From the NCBI GenBank assembly GCA_934047225.1, contig CAKOHE010000013.1:186001-250000 (forward strand): a stretch of DNA of 64,000 nucleotides, read 5' to 3'. This document shows, one piece after another, positions 36,223 through 46,960 of the stretch (position 1 is the stretch's first letter; each line of letters starts with the position of its first letter). A program made the translations under genes and the position numbers. The notes beneath the pieces are model-generated. The model worked only from the letters and a program-made list of their open reading frames with translations, had not been told where the DNA came from and made no database searches. This stretch comes from Ypsolopha sequella. Lineage: Eukaryota; Arthropoda; Insecta; Lepidoptera; Ypsolophidae.

Positions 36223-37560
36223 GTTAGTGTTATCATATCCAACCAGTATCATCTTTACACTTTTCTTATCCAACTTAGTTCTCAGCTGGTCAGGTATATG
36301 TACATAACCTTCACTACCAAATACTTTAATGTGACATACACTTGGCTTCACACCATTCCATATTTCAGATGGAGATTTATTTGGTGTCTGACTTGATGAT
36401 GTTCTATTTAATATGTACACGGCACAGGTAACTGCTTCAGCCCATAAGTTCATTGGGATGTCACGAGCATACAACATTGATCTTGCACTTTCAACTATCG
36501 TGCGGAGTTCTCTCTCTGCACGCCCATTCTGCTCTGGGGTGTACGGAGCAGTTAGCTCATGTATTATTCCTTCACGATTCAGATACTCTCTAAAAGAGTT
36601 ATTCACATACTCTTTTCCGTTGTCCGTGTGCAGAGTTCTGACACTATGCAAGTATTTATTCTTCACAATAGCATTATATTTCTTAAAACACTCAAGAACA
36701 TCACTCTTATTCTTTAAAATGTAAACATATCTGTAACTAGATGCAGCATCCTTGAAAAGCACAAAATATCTCATACCTTGTACTGACGGATGACTCATGG
36801 GACCACAGACATCGCTGTAGACGAGGTCTCCCGGCTGTATTTCTCCTCTAACAGACTTATGAAAAGACAAACGAGTCTATTTGCCATAGGCACATGCTTC
36901 ACAGATGAAATTAGGCGTTTTTTCAGTAATATTCAGTCCCTCAACAACACCTTGGTCACACATGTTCCGAATCTCCTTCAAGTTCACATGCCCCAACCTC
37001 TCATGCCAGGTCTTGAGGTCACTTTGTACAAGATTACATGATTCACTGACAGTCGTTTTTATACAGAGCTCATATAGGTTATTGCTTTTCAACTTGGCAC
37101 ACATTACTAAACTGTCATTGTCCTTGTAAATAAGAGCTTCATTTGACACTTTCACAATTTTGTAACCTTTTCGCATCACTGCTCCCTCTGAAAACAGGTT
37201 TCTTCTTAGTTTAGGCACATAAAGTACATTTTCTAGCGTGCAAGTTTCCCACTGTCCACGAACACACTTTTCCATGATGATCTTTCCCGTTCCGAGCACC
37301 TCAACAGTCTGTTGGTTACCGAGACTCAAGCTTTTGTCACACACTTGAAATTCACAGAATAGTTCTCTTCGAAACGTCATGTGTGAGGAAGCACCACTGT
37401 CCATTATCCAAACTTCAGCTTCTGCACCACCATGTAAACATGGCTCTTCAACATTAAATGCCAACATTTTGTCTGAGTCTTCATGGGGTTTTCTTTTAGG
37501 TTTTCTAGGTGCCCGGCACTGGCTAGCAAAGTGCCCACGTTTGTTGCAGTTGTACTAGCA
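36223..37560 (-). pseudogene. Copia gag C-terminus, protease and integrase
   Basis: In one minus-strand frame: the zinc knuckle YNCNKRGHFASQC (about 37505-37552), protease active site WIMDSGASSHM (about 37380-37412), integrase zinc domain WHERLGHVN...CEAC, and core D (YSDVCGP), D (HTDNGKE), E (NGRAERE). A TAG at 36877-36879 interrupts the integrase right after ACAYGK, where relatives have Gln, so it is probably a CAG-to-TAG change. Another in-frame TAG at 37555-37557 precedes the second Cys of the zinc knuckle. The TA element truncates the 3' side. Catalytic residues are otherwise present. Confidence 0.9.
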
Positions 37561-38192
37561 GAACTTTGGCCGGCATTTTTCTGATAGGAAGACTGATTCC
37601 TTATCTTGTTCCTGGCAACTAAGAATGCAGTCTCAGTCTCTTCTTCTACAGCAAGACTGTTTTCTTCAACCCTCAAACGAGCTGTAAGGTTATAAATTGT
37701 CTGCTCCTTCGGATCAAGCGATAACCATGCTTGCCGAAGTGATCTGTACTTGCTTGGTAATGTTGCCAACACTTTGGTTATGATAGCGTTGGAGCTGATT
37801 ACCTCTCCACTTTCTTTGAGCTGTTTGGCCAAATTTTCAATCTTTGCCACATGTTGTGCCATGTTGTCACGCGGATCGAGTTGATACTTGTAAAACTTTT
37901 CTTGGATTACCATTTTATTCATATCGGAACAAGCTTCGTAAATAGATTCTAATTTCTTCATGATTTCCAACGCAGTATCACAGTTTTCAATTAGCGTTAT
38001 TTGGTCCAAAGCAATGGCTAACGTGATTATTGTTTTCGCCATGCCATCATTCTGCAACCAAGTTGCATCTCCTTTTTCTGGTCGTGACGTATTTATATCC
38101 AAACCTTTTCCTTGTAAAGCACACTTTATTTGGAATTTCCACTGGCGGAAATTATTCCCTTCAAATCTTTCCATGCGAACAGTGGAATCCAT
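37404..38192 (-). pseudogene. Copia gag, N-terminal part
   Basis: 262 codons starting MDSTVRMERFEGNNFRQWKF, the usual Copia gag (UBN2-type) opening, followed by a region typical of the capsid fold (IENLAKQLKESGE, LATLPSKYRSLRQAW). Around 37555 it leaves the zinc-knuckle frame and ends in about 50 out-of-frame residues, so gag is frameshifted relative to pol. The start is chosen at the first Met after the leader, about 120 bp inside the 5' LTR. Confidence 0.9.
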
Positions 38193-38300
38193 TTTGAAAA
38201 AATTGGCTTGCCTTTGCTCACGGTGGCGCGTGGCGCGGTGGCGATAGAAAAAACTATAATTCCGTGTTGATTTCTCTATTCCTTGGTTTTGCAGAGCTTC

Positions 38301-38314
38301 CTGGGCACATAACC
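38301..38314 (-). other. Primer binding site of the Copia
   Basis: On the minus strand GGTTATGTGCCCAG directly follows the 5' LTR. It is nearly the copia primer site, which pairs with an internal fragment of initiator tRNA-Met. Confidence 0.85.
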
Positions 38315-38541
38315 TATTAACTGTTAGGATTCTTGCAGGGATATTGATGAAAATACCAGGAATTTTTCGTTAAATGTATTTATCAAACAGGAACACATGT
38401 ACCACACAATAATAGCAAAAAGCAAGAGAGCGCACCAAGCGGCCGGAAAAGGAACCAAAAAGTTTTCTTTTATCTGACAGTGGAGAGAGGCAAAGGATAC
38501 TTAAATCTATAATGCCTAGATATAACATTTCATTCTTAACA
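38315..38541 (-). repeat. 5' LTR of the minus-strand Copia
   Basis: 227-bp partner of 30109-30335; it contains the transcription start for the minus-strand element, which is not otherwise visible. Confidence 0.92.
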
Positions 38542-38589
38542 CTATCTAGTAGTTTGTCCTACATCTTGAACTCCTGGTTGAATATTCTA

Positions 38590-38885
38590 ATAAACACAAA
38601 CTCGCTTCGCTTGTTCGTTTCATTAAACAATAGTATTTAACGACGAATGGTGAGAACAAAAGTCGCGATAGTATGAATGAGTTACAATATTGTTTCATAC
38701 AATTCATTCAGATTTCCCCTTGAGATCAGTATTTGCAGAACCCTCCTTTTATAAAGATAAACCCGTCAAGCTACCTCAGCCTAATAAATTTTCATAATAA
38801 TTTCCTTATCGGAATGACGCTACATGTGGTCACGTGATACAGCCTGTCTAGACTTCATGGCGCCTAATTGGAACGTCTGTGTCGC
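38590..38885. repeat. Dispersed repeat flanking the Copia on the right
   Basis: Diverged direct copy of 29570-29950, ending in a C-run at 38886-38896. Confidence 0.75.
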
Positions 38886-39578
38886 CCCCCCCCCCCATTT
38901 AGTTTAAAAATGAAACAAATCAAATCCTTTGCAATACTGCAGCACCAAATCACTATAATAATTTTTTTTACCGGACCAGAGGCAATGAAAACCTCAAAAT
39001 TCAAAATTCAAATTAAAAATTCAAAAAGTTTATTTTGCAAAGTAGGTATATATAATACACGTTTCACAAGTCACATTTTAATCTTATAAAAATGTATGTA
39101 ATCTAATAAAATATAGTGACTTCGCAATCGCACAGCAACATATACAACATATCTACCAAATACCAATTTGTTAGCGATTTGAGAAGATATTTCTACGCAT
39201 CAGCGCTTTATTTGTGCTCTGCGATTGCCAAGTCACTATATTTTATTAGAGAAATAAAGATGACTAATATTAATACAGTTGTTTAATGTTGGTAGGTAAC
39301 TAATTAGGAAACAATTAATGATACATTTGTTAAATAGGTGCTCCCATACTAACTAAAATGAAAAGGTGCTTCCATACAAACTAAAATAACAGACTTGGCT
39401 TTACATAAGATCTCACAACTTTTTACGGTGGAAAGATTGCATTGCGAGACTCGACATTTTTGTACATTTTATGTTTTTGATGGGATCTCATTTCTTTTTG
39501 TAGGTAGTCCTCCTTTTTTTCTTCTCAGGTAATATTTCTTGCACGTCAGCTACGGATTTTCTTAAGGCCCACTCCCTT
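38886..39578. other. No gene recognised
   Basis: AT-rich. Around 39105-39120 and 39235-39250, ATATAGTGACTT and its complement AAGTCACTATAT form a short inverted pair, possibly MITE ends. Confidence 0.4.
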
Positions 39579-40036
39579 TTACTGATCATTTGGACATACT
39601 CCAGAGAAACTAGTATCGGGAAGGAGCACTTTATAATGACCATCTAAGAAAATACCAGAGAATTGTAAACGTTTCACTGGCGTCCCAGGATCGCCATCAA
39701 ATGATCCTCTCAAACGGCCATTTTTGTAAACCTCGAAAGTAAATGGATACAAAGAAGTGGCTGCCATAAGTTCGGATACGGAACCGTAGGTGGTAGTTTT
39801 CATCATTGCTGTCGAGTGCAGGTCAGCGTTAATGTGTCTCCACGCTCGTCACACGTATGAAGTTGCATTTCATCCAAATGCGCTACCACATACTCGACTA
39901 CCGCAAACCTAATGTCATACGACGACTCAATGTTCCATACATAGAGAATGACAAAGAATGGAACCAACATGAACCATCTCCAGGTATAGGGACAACTAGG
40001 TGTGGACAATATTTCAGGGTACATTGCAATATTCAT
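39579..40036 (-). pseudogene. OTU-type cysteine protease fragment
   Basis: Two overlapping minus-strand frames (39803-40036 then 39579-39806) together resemble the C-terminal two thirds of an OTU deubiquitinase fold: SSYDIRFAVVEYVVAHLDEM (helix after the catalytic Cys), TTYGSVSELMAATSLYPFTF, then LQFSG and GHYKVLLP carrying the catalytic His. The Asp-Gly-Asn-Cys active-site segment is not visible upstream, and the two halves are in different frames. OTU domains occur in many insect transposon polyproteins, so a mobile-element source is likely. The OTU assignment is from pattern memory and needs a profile search. Confidence 0.6.
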
Positions 40037-40309
40037 TTTTACGGGAAGTTAATATTATTATTATTATCCACAATTAGATGCAACAGGCAGGTTAATATTT
40101 CTTTTGACCATGAAGTGAAAGGAAGGCTTGTCAGTCTAAACCACAGAGTACATTATTATGTTTAAACCTGGTCTTTATTCAATGACACACGAGTACATAG
40201 ACATTTCATTATACCTACATCATAGTAGAGGATGCATATACAAATAATACAACATTAGCCGCTTTATTTTTCTGTAAGCTTTACTGGATTAATAACCTTT
40301 TACCTTGAT

Positions 40310-41580
40310 TTTTAGGGTTCCGTATCCTAAGGTTCCGTGACCCTATTACTAAGCCTCCGATGTCTATTTATCTATCACAGGGGTCTACAGCTTCAGCCGT
40401 TATAGGTGAATATAGCGCGTAAATATTTGCACATAATATATGTTACTTTGTCCTCTATCACGGCAAATAATAATATGAAATGGAAATCCAAGGGGGGTCC
40501 AATTATTCGACGTTATTTGTTTCAGCTCTATCTTTATAATACAACAATTTTGGGCAGATAAATGTTAGAGTTCCTTATTCAAAAGGTGCTGATTTGTTTG
40601 TCAGGCGCTACCATTTTAGCGCCTTGTTTTTTGTCACCTTTATGTTGCTATGTCATCTTTATTTTTGGTATTTACCATAATGGTTTGGGGTTTCGTATCC
40701 ATATTGTGTGATGGTAGTACGGAACCCTTCGTGAGCGAGTCCGACTTGCACTTATCCGGTTTAAAAGCGACTTATTTTCGAAATGTTGATATTTCTCTTC
40801 TTAAATAGACTTAATGTGTTTTAGGGTTCCTTACCCAAAGCACAGATTATTATAACAAAGGCTCTATCGTTAGAACGGTTATACATACAAGTACCTACAA
40901 GTTGAAAATTTAGGCAGACTACTTTAAAGTAAAATAACAAATAATAAAAATGAGGGTTCCTTCCTAAAAAGCTACCGAATTTTTTGTCAGGCGCTACCGT
41001 TTTATCGCCTTGTTTTTTGTCGCCTTGATGGTGCTATGGCATCTATGTTGTTGCAATTTACATTTAGGGTTCCGTACCCGTATTGTGTGGGGGTAAGGGA
41101 AGCCTTTATGTGCGAGTCGGATTCGCACTTTACCGTTTTTTTAGTGACTTAATTACGAAACGTTGATATTCTCTTCTTAAATAATGAAATGTTGATCTTC
41201 TCTTATTTAATGGTGAATGTGTCGAACATTATAAACCACCCTTTTTAGGGTTTCTTACCCAAGGAACAGATTATTATAACAAAGGCTCTATATTTAGAAC
41301 GGTAATACATACAAGTACAAGTTTAAGCTTTGGGCAGTCTGTAGTAAATACTTTAAAGTAAAATAATAAAAATTAGGGTTCCGTACTAAAAAGGTACCCA
41401 CCGAATTGTTTGTCAGGCGCTACTGTTTTATCGCTTTGTTTTTTGTCGCCTTAATGTTGCTATGGCATCTATATTGTTGTTATTTACTTTTAGGGTTCCG
41501 TACCCGTATTGTGTAGGGGTACGGAACCTTTTATGCGCGAGTCCGATTCGCACTTTACCGGTATTTTTTTTTTCGCACTT
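40310..41580 (+). repeat. GGGTTCCGTA dispersed family, about three head-to-tail pieces
   Basis: TAGGGTTCCGTA or close variants occur at about 40314, 40820, 41064, 41247, 41372 and 41490, with the companion phrases GATTATTATAACAAAGGCTC, TTTGTCAGGCGCTAC and GTATTGTGTGGGG. The segment from about 40823 repeats about 424 bp later at 41247, so part is a tandem duplication. Confidence 0.75.
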
Positions 41581-42828
41581 CAACGGTTTTATTTTTTATT
41601 TTTACTACTTGCTCTATTTTCGGAAATAAAGGTATACATTTTTTTACACTTTATACCATCTAGCGTCACGAGGTAGAATTTTTCGTGATAGATGTCTTTA
41701 ATGTAAAGCAGCATACCACCAACGTCATCTAGTGTCATACAAATTTATAGATGCAGCTGGAAACATACAGTTTGTATAGACTTTGTATGGAAATATTAAA
41801 TTACCAACCGCAAATAACATTTTTATATTTTTTTGTTGCAATGTACACTTAACACTAACCGCATGCAAAATTTCAAGTTTGTAGGCCTGCTAGAACACCT
41901 TTAGACTTTTGATGATGTGTCAGTCAGTCAGTGACAAAATAAGGGAACTTTGACTTGAGATATTTCGTAATCAAATATAGGTACAAAGTTGTAATTTGGG
42001 GGTAGAAGTAGGATCAATAAGTACTCTAGGTAACTGAAATTTCAGACTTCTAGCTTTACCCACAACGAAGATACAGGGGGGTTGAAAGTGCCGTGAGTTG
42101 CTTCGAGAAAAGGATGGTACGGCCGTTCCGCGTTTTTTTGCAAGACTCGGCGGGGGCACTGCCGTGCCCCCAGATTATACAAGGTGAAATCCAATCAACC
42201 GCCCGAACCCATACCGGAGACCCGGCCAGGGACCAGGAACAAGGTTCAATGATCACCAACCGAGCCCCCAGCACGAATCCAGGCGGCCGACCAAATCCCA
42301 TCCTATATACTACATAGTAATAGTTTACATATATAAATACATGCCTACCTCCGCCCATTCGATTAGTCTTGCTAAGAAGAACGGGCAAGAAACTTGGCAA
42401 GATCATGTCTTTTTTTTTTAACATAAACTTAAACTATACATTGAATTACTTATATCTACTTTAACCAAGGGATAAGAAAATACAAGATCATTCGATCTGG
42501 TACAAGACCACGTCAAGCTATACACTTGCAGTACAGGATCAAAGATATAGGTACAAAGTCCAATGTGTATAACTTGGTGCGATATACACTGTACGAAGCA
42601 AGACAAGATGAGTCATGAAAACTCGTAGAAATCGACTTTTCCCAGAGATGACTTATTTAGGAGTTTTTGATCTCACGAAATAACGGCAAGATTTTTTTGT
42701 GTTGACCATTCTTATTTTTTAAACGGATATATTAGTTATATTATATTTTAGTAACAAGAAAAATAAAGTTAAAAATAAACTTCTATTGTTTATATAATTG
42801 GCATAAGTATCCATTAAATTATTAACCT
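41581..42828. other. Old repeat debris, no gene
   Basis: Continues the same repeat class (GAAATTTCAGACTTCTAGCT, ACGGCCGTTCCGCGTTTTT). A Pro/Gly-rich GC patch at 42125-42300 is open on both strands but unrecognised. Confidence 0.45.
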
Positions 42829-42965
42829 GCACGCCCTAAAAAGCGTGTATTTGTGCCCCGAAGAGCGGTTATTGGGCTGACCCCATCACGTCGTGATGCA
42901 ATAATAGTAGTTGAGACGCGGGTGTACCAAGTGTGGACTGTAACTTGCATTTTACAATTCACACT
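42829..42965. repeat. Fragment related to the large TTAA element
   Basis: CCCTAAAAAGCGTGTATTTG and the GTGTGGACTGTAACTTGCAT phrase correspond to about 4760-4910 in copy 1. Another scrap lies at 63560-63615. Confidence 0.5.
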
Positions 42966-43035
42966 CGGGAACATGTTTGACACCCGTGACGATGAATATA
43001 TTTTTTTATTATTAATAATGTTGATTTTATTATAG

Positions 43036-43151
43036 ATTCACCGTACCGCACAGCGATAAGTGGTGCTGTATTGAAACTACAGGAAGAAGGAAAGCTGCAC
43101 ATCTTGAAAACAAAATGGTGGAAAGAAAAACGTGGTGGGGGATCTTGCAGA
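43036..43151 (+). CDS. Exon of a kainate-type ionotropic glutamate receptor subunit
   Basis: A 116-bp exon with acceptor TTTTATTATAG and donor GTAAGT. It carries two bases of a split codon and then 38 codons, starting [20 protein letters not shown] and ending [16 protein letters not shown]...LQEEGKLH...KWW is the signature of the end of the S2 ligand-binding lobe of kainate-type iGluRs, just before the last transmembrane segment. The protein would be a postsynaptic membrane cation channel gated by glutamate. KEKRGGG-C is typical of the insect kainate-like group. Exons on either side are not visible, so the flanking introns extend well into or beyond the window. No stop or frameshift; it looks functional. 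Confidence 0.88.
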
Positions 43152-43639
43152 GTAAGTTGAAGGAATCCCACGGATTATGACATTTTGATTCTTTTTCCAA
43201 CTATAAAAAGACATCGCCACGAAACTTTTATTATAGCTTGACCGTAACCACTGTGCCCCGCCTTAGGCACTGTGCGGCGAGGCGGGGGGAGAAAAGGAAA
43301 AAGTAGCATGAGTTGACGTGAGATTCAGATCTTACGAGATTGATTTACAATATTTTAAAGGATATAAGCTTTTCATATTTAATAGGAAATATGATACTAT
43401 TATAATTGTAAGTGAAATAAGTAACTAGTTAAGCTATATTAAAATTAGGATTTTTATTTAAATATTATGTTTCATAAAAAATAATGAAACGCATAATTCA
43501 AATCAGAATCAATTAAAATTTGTTTGATACAAATAATAAAAAAGATTATGTAAAGTACAGCTGTCCAACAATATAGATCTCATGTGAACTCATGCTATGT
43601 CCTTTCCTCCCCACTCCCCACGCCTCCTATGGGGACGAC
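43152..43639 (+). other. Intron sequence downstream of the receptor exon
   Basis: AT-rich with no coding signal beyond the splice donor. A C/G-rich patch lies at 43250-43290. Confidence 0.5.
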
Positions 43640-43836
43640 GCCTATGGAGTAAATCTTCGGCGTTATTGACGTCATATCTTAGTGATCGAATTCAAAAGGT
43701 AGACATTAATGGGGTAGAATCAAGTGGAGCATTAGTTAAAATAGGTGTCCCGCACGGTTCCATGTTGGGGCTGTTGTTGTTTTTAATTTACATAAATGGC
43801 CTTCCTTATTTAGTTAAAGACTCTATATACTGCTAG
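43640..43836 (+). pseudogene. LINE reverse-transcriptase fragment (Jockey/CR1 type)
   Basis: The frame reads TSYLSDRIQKVDINGVESSG, then VPHGSMLGLLLFLIYINGLP. The GVP-G-S-LGPLLF-LYINDLP block is the conserved RT palm region just before the catalytic FADD of non-LTR elements. Pro-His in place of the usual Pro-Gln, and the missing Pro after Leu-Gly, show decay. Only about 65 codons remain. Confidence 0.8.
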
Positions 43837-44869
43837 ATTACTCTATTTTAGTTACTTTCACAGCATTATGTCATAGGGCATGCTGCTGTGAACCAAAAAA
43901 TTTTTTTAATTAAAAGTACCAAGCCGCCGTGAGCAGTGAGCGCGATGACGCGTTCGCCGGCTGATATCTGAGCCACATGAAAATTATTATTATTTTGGTA
44001 ATTTTAATTAACGCTGGCAACCCCTTCTCATCACCCGATCGATATAAATTTTTTTTTGGGTGCACAGGGAGTACAGAGCAACTGTTTGAAAAAAAAAATA
44101 AAGTCGCTGAGCCCACATTTTTTTACCCACCCTACTACACCCGCACCCACCGTGCGCGGCCTGCCAGCACAAGGTTGTTCAGGGAAGTAGCTAACGGAGT
44201 TTCAATACAGCTGAAGCCACATGACCGATTTGGTCGCTAGCTCTCAGTCTCCTCTTTGCCGCCAACTGTTCCTAAGAACGACACTCGCCTTGATAATGCC
44301 GAAATTGTATCGGCGAAACGGAAGATACAGAAGCTGTTCTATCTGAACGTCTCCGTGTGCTAAAGAAATACTACACAATATGGCAACTACAACTAAACTA
44401 TTTATGTCCTGAATAGTAAAAAATTAATTATATTTCTGTATTATTATTATTTTTTATTACTTTTTTTATTTTTTTTCTCATGTAATTGTATTGCTTTTTG
44501 ATGACGTCACGCTTGAAGTGGCACAATGAAGACAAAGAAGATACGTGATTTTGATATTTGGCGACTCTTTTCTTGACGCGGCGTACTCGAAGGTGTTTCT
44601 TAGGATGTCCTTGGTGGGTTAATGCGTCCCACAGGTGTTCCAGGGATTCCTTTGACGAGTCCTTGATGACGTCACGCTTGAAGACGACAACTAATTTTCC
44701 TCGTAGATCGAAGGACCATGTTGTGGTGTCAGTGCCCGCTGTTCCTAGATGTTCTGGACGGGAGTTCTAACGGGATAGCTCGAGTAAAATAAACGGAGTG
44801 TAATTTTAGGTGCTGTATTTTAAGGATAATAGTGTCGCGTGCGTGTATGTACAAGATCGCAGAGAGAAG
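43837..44869. other. No gene recognised
   Basis: Mixed repeat debris. GATGACGTCACGCTTGAAG occurs twice (about 44500 and 44667), a short local duplication. The open frame at 44558-44770 is not recognisable. Confidence 0.4.
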
Positions 44870-44980
44870 AGAATGACTAAACATAAAAATGAATGACTGA
44901 ATGAATGAAGGCTGATTGAATGAATGAAGACAGATAGAATGATTGATTGAATTATTGAATGAATGAATGAATATAAATTA
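44870..44980. repeat. GAAT/GATT tetranucleotide microsatellite
   Basis: Imperfect runs of TGAATGAATGAA and TTGATTGAAT. Confidence 0.8.
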
Positions 44981-45369
44981 AACGCGCGCACTTATAAATT
45001 AGTCTAAAACCGCACGGCGGCCGGTACCCGTCACGCACCGGCTTGAAGATTGTCTCCAACACAATGTATGATGTAAATTTTTCTAATTCGTGAATATTAA
45101 TAATTTATTGCATCAATTTGTAAAATTGAAATTAATAATTTCAAATTACATCTAATTTGATAGAAACATTGTAGTCAAATTTTAAACCTACCTGCAAGGA
45201 AGGAATATGTAATGTTTGTTTTATTTGTAAAAAATGGGACAAACTGAAAACCAGCGCTATCAGTTGCTTGCAACTAGCAGCATTTGCTGAGTTTGGCCCT
45301 TTTTGTCACTTTATTTAAAAAAAAAATCTCTGTGCATGTGTGTTTCTTTTTTGTGGCAAATAAATACTT

Positions 45370-46335
45370 TTCACTTTTCACTAAACCCTACAAAAACTGA
45401 AGTAAGCTCCTTTTCTCTCTCCAACAGTCTGGTCGCAGTGAACTTTGGGCAGACATTCTGTGGAAAATTAGTACGCCATAATTTAATTAATAACGTGAAC
45501 ACCTGGAGAACGTCGCCCAAAAGCTGAAGACTTGAGTCAGCCTAATCAGCCAGCTAGGTGGCAAGTCGAGGGGAGCTTACGCTGACGTCTTGCGTACCTC
45601 TGCACTGCCTTGGTGTACTCTACCGCTGAGTTTTGTGCCCCAGTTTGGTATCAAAGCACACATACAAATAAAATAGACGTCCAATTGAACAGAGTGATGA
45701 GAATTGTATCAGGTACCCTCAAGCCAACTCCGATACCATGGCTTCCGATGTTATTTCACATAGCGCCATCTCAGCTCAGGAGAGAGCAAGCAACTGCTAG
45801 CGAGTGGACTAGAGCATTCAACGAGGCTCCGCACAAAATGCCCATTAGTAAAACACTCGAGCATGTACCGCCTCAGCGATTTCTTTCCCGTAAACCGATC
45901 TGGACTGCGGATAGGATCAGACAACAAATCGACCGACATCCATTATCCGACACCCGATTGAGTGGCGGGCAACATGGCGAGAAGAAAAATGTTCACAGGC
46001 TAACATCATATCTGACCCCTCTGCCACAAAGCCAGGCATTAGAGAACACCGTAAGATATGGACTACGTTGAGCAGAATCCGTACTGGCGTGGCAAGGTGC
46101 AACTACAACCTGCACTAATGGGATATCCCTGACTCACCTCGCTGCGACTGTGGAGCCTCAGAACAGACTATCCGCCACATCGTTGAGTGCCCCATCAGAA
46201 AATTGTCTGGTGGGCTGGAGCAGCTACACCAACTTACACCGGAAGCGAAAAATGGCTATCAAACCTGGATCTAGAGTTATAGCTTTGTAGAAAAAACAAT
46301 GCAGGACACAAAGGCCATACGATGATGATGATGAC
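45370..46335 (+). pseudogene. LINE ORF2 C-terminal remnant (Jockey-like), with 3' tail
   Basis: It starts with LNPTKTEVSSF, the RT thumb motif, in one frame. After frameshifts it resumes with VYSTAEFCAPVWYQSTHTNK and IVSGTLKPTPIPWLPMLFHI (45610-46071), typical of the C-terminal part of insect Jockey-type ORF2. The closing Cys-rich segment is PRCDCGASEQTIRHIVEC (about 46130-46195). It ends with an (ATG)n-type tail at 46319-46333, typical of LINE 3' ends. Several frameshifts and a stop make it inactive. Confidence 0.85.
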
Positions 46336-46544
46336 CATGCCTTTAAACTCAATTTTTGTAACTACATTTTGTAATGCACATACTGAACGCACACGAGGGC
46401 GTTATGTGATTTCAAGCCTTGTTCATTCCGAAGCACACACAGCCTGATACAAATCACATAACGCCCTTGTGAGCGTTCAATATTAAGGAGGTAAAAAAGG
46501 TATGGTGGAAAAATTTAACGGTCTAGGATGAGTATAGTTCAGGA
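46336..46544. other. Short spacer with an inverted pair
   Basis: Around 46385-46480, GAACGCACACGAGGGCGTTA and TAACGCCCTTGTGAGCGTTC are inverted, suggesting a small foldback. Confidence 0.55.
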
Positions 46545-46960
46545 AATATAGTTTGGGCTGATGAATGGGACAGCTTATCTATTATATTATAATAGGGTCA
46601 TTAAATATAGTTTGGGCTGATGCATGGGACAGCTTATCTATTACATTATAATAGGGTCATTAAATATAGTTTGGGCTGATGAATGGGACAGCTTATCTAT
46701 TACATTATAATAGGGTCATTAAATATAGTTTGGGCTGATGAATGGGACAGCTTATCTATTATATTATAATAGGGTCATTAAATATAGTTTGGGCTGATGA
46801 ATGGGACAGCTTATCTATTATATTATAATAGGGTCATTAAATATAGTTTGGGCTGATGAATGGGACAGCTTATCTATTATTTTATAATAGGGTCATTAAA
46901 TATAGTTTGGGCTGATGAATGGGACAGCTTATCTATTATATTATAATGGGGTCATTAAAT
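46545..46960. repeat. 59-bp tandem repeat, seven copies
   Basis: TTTGGGCTGATGAATGGGAC recurs at 46552, 46611 and 46670, then every 59 bp, with CAGCTTATCTATTA and TATAATAGGGTCATTAAATA completing the unit. Very few substitutions. Confidence 0.92.

Larger units (their letters stand above)
30104..38546 (-). mobile_element. Nearly complete Copia retrotransposon with three nested insertions
   Basis: Flanked by a 5-bp duplication CTATC (30104-30108 and 38542-38546). LTRs of 227 bp (30109-30335 and 38315-38541) differ at two positions. On the minus strand the 5' LTR is followed directly by GGTTATGTGCCCAG, close to the internal initiator-tRNA-Met primer site of Drosophila copia, and the 3' LTR is preceded by the purine tract TTTAGAGGGAG. 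Gag, protease, integrase, RT and RNase H are all present in order, but the coding region is broken by a gag frameshift, an integrase stop and insertions at 35484-36220 and 31980-35176. LTR identity near 99 percent implies a young insertion, with the nested elements younger still. Confidence 0.93.

Noticed and set aside
42056..42424. 122-codon minus-strand frame over a Pro/Gly-rich patch
   Set aside because: Both strands are open because of base composition, and the surrounding sequence is dispersed-repeat debris.
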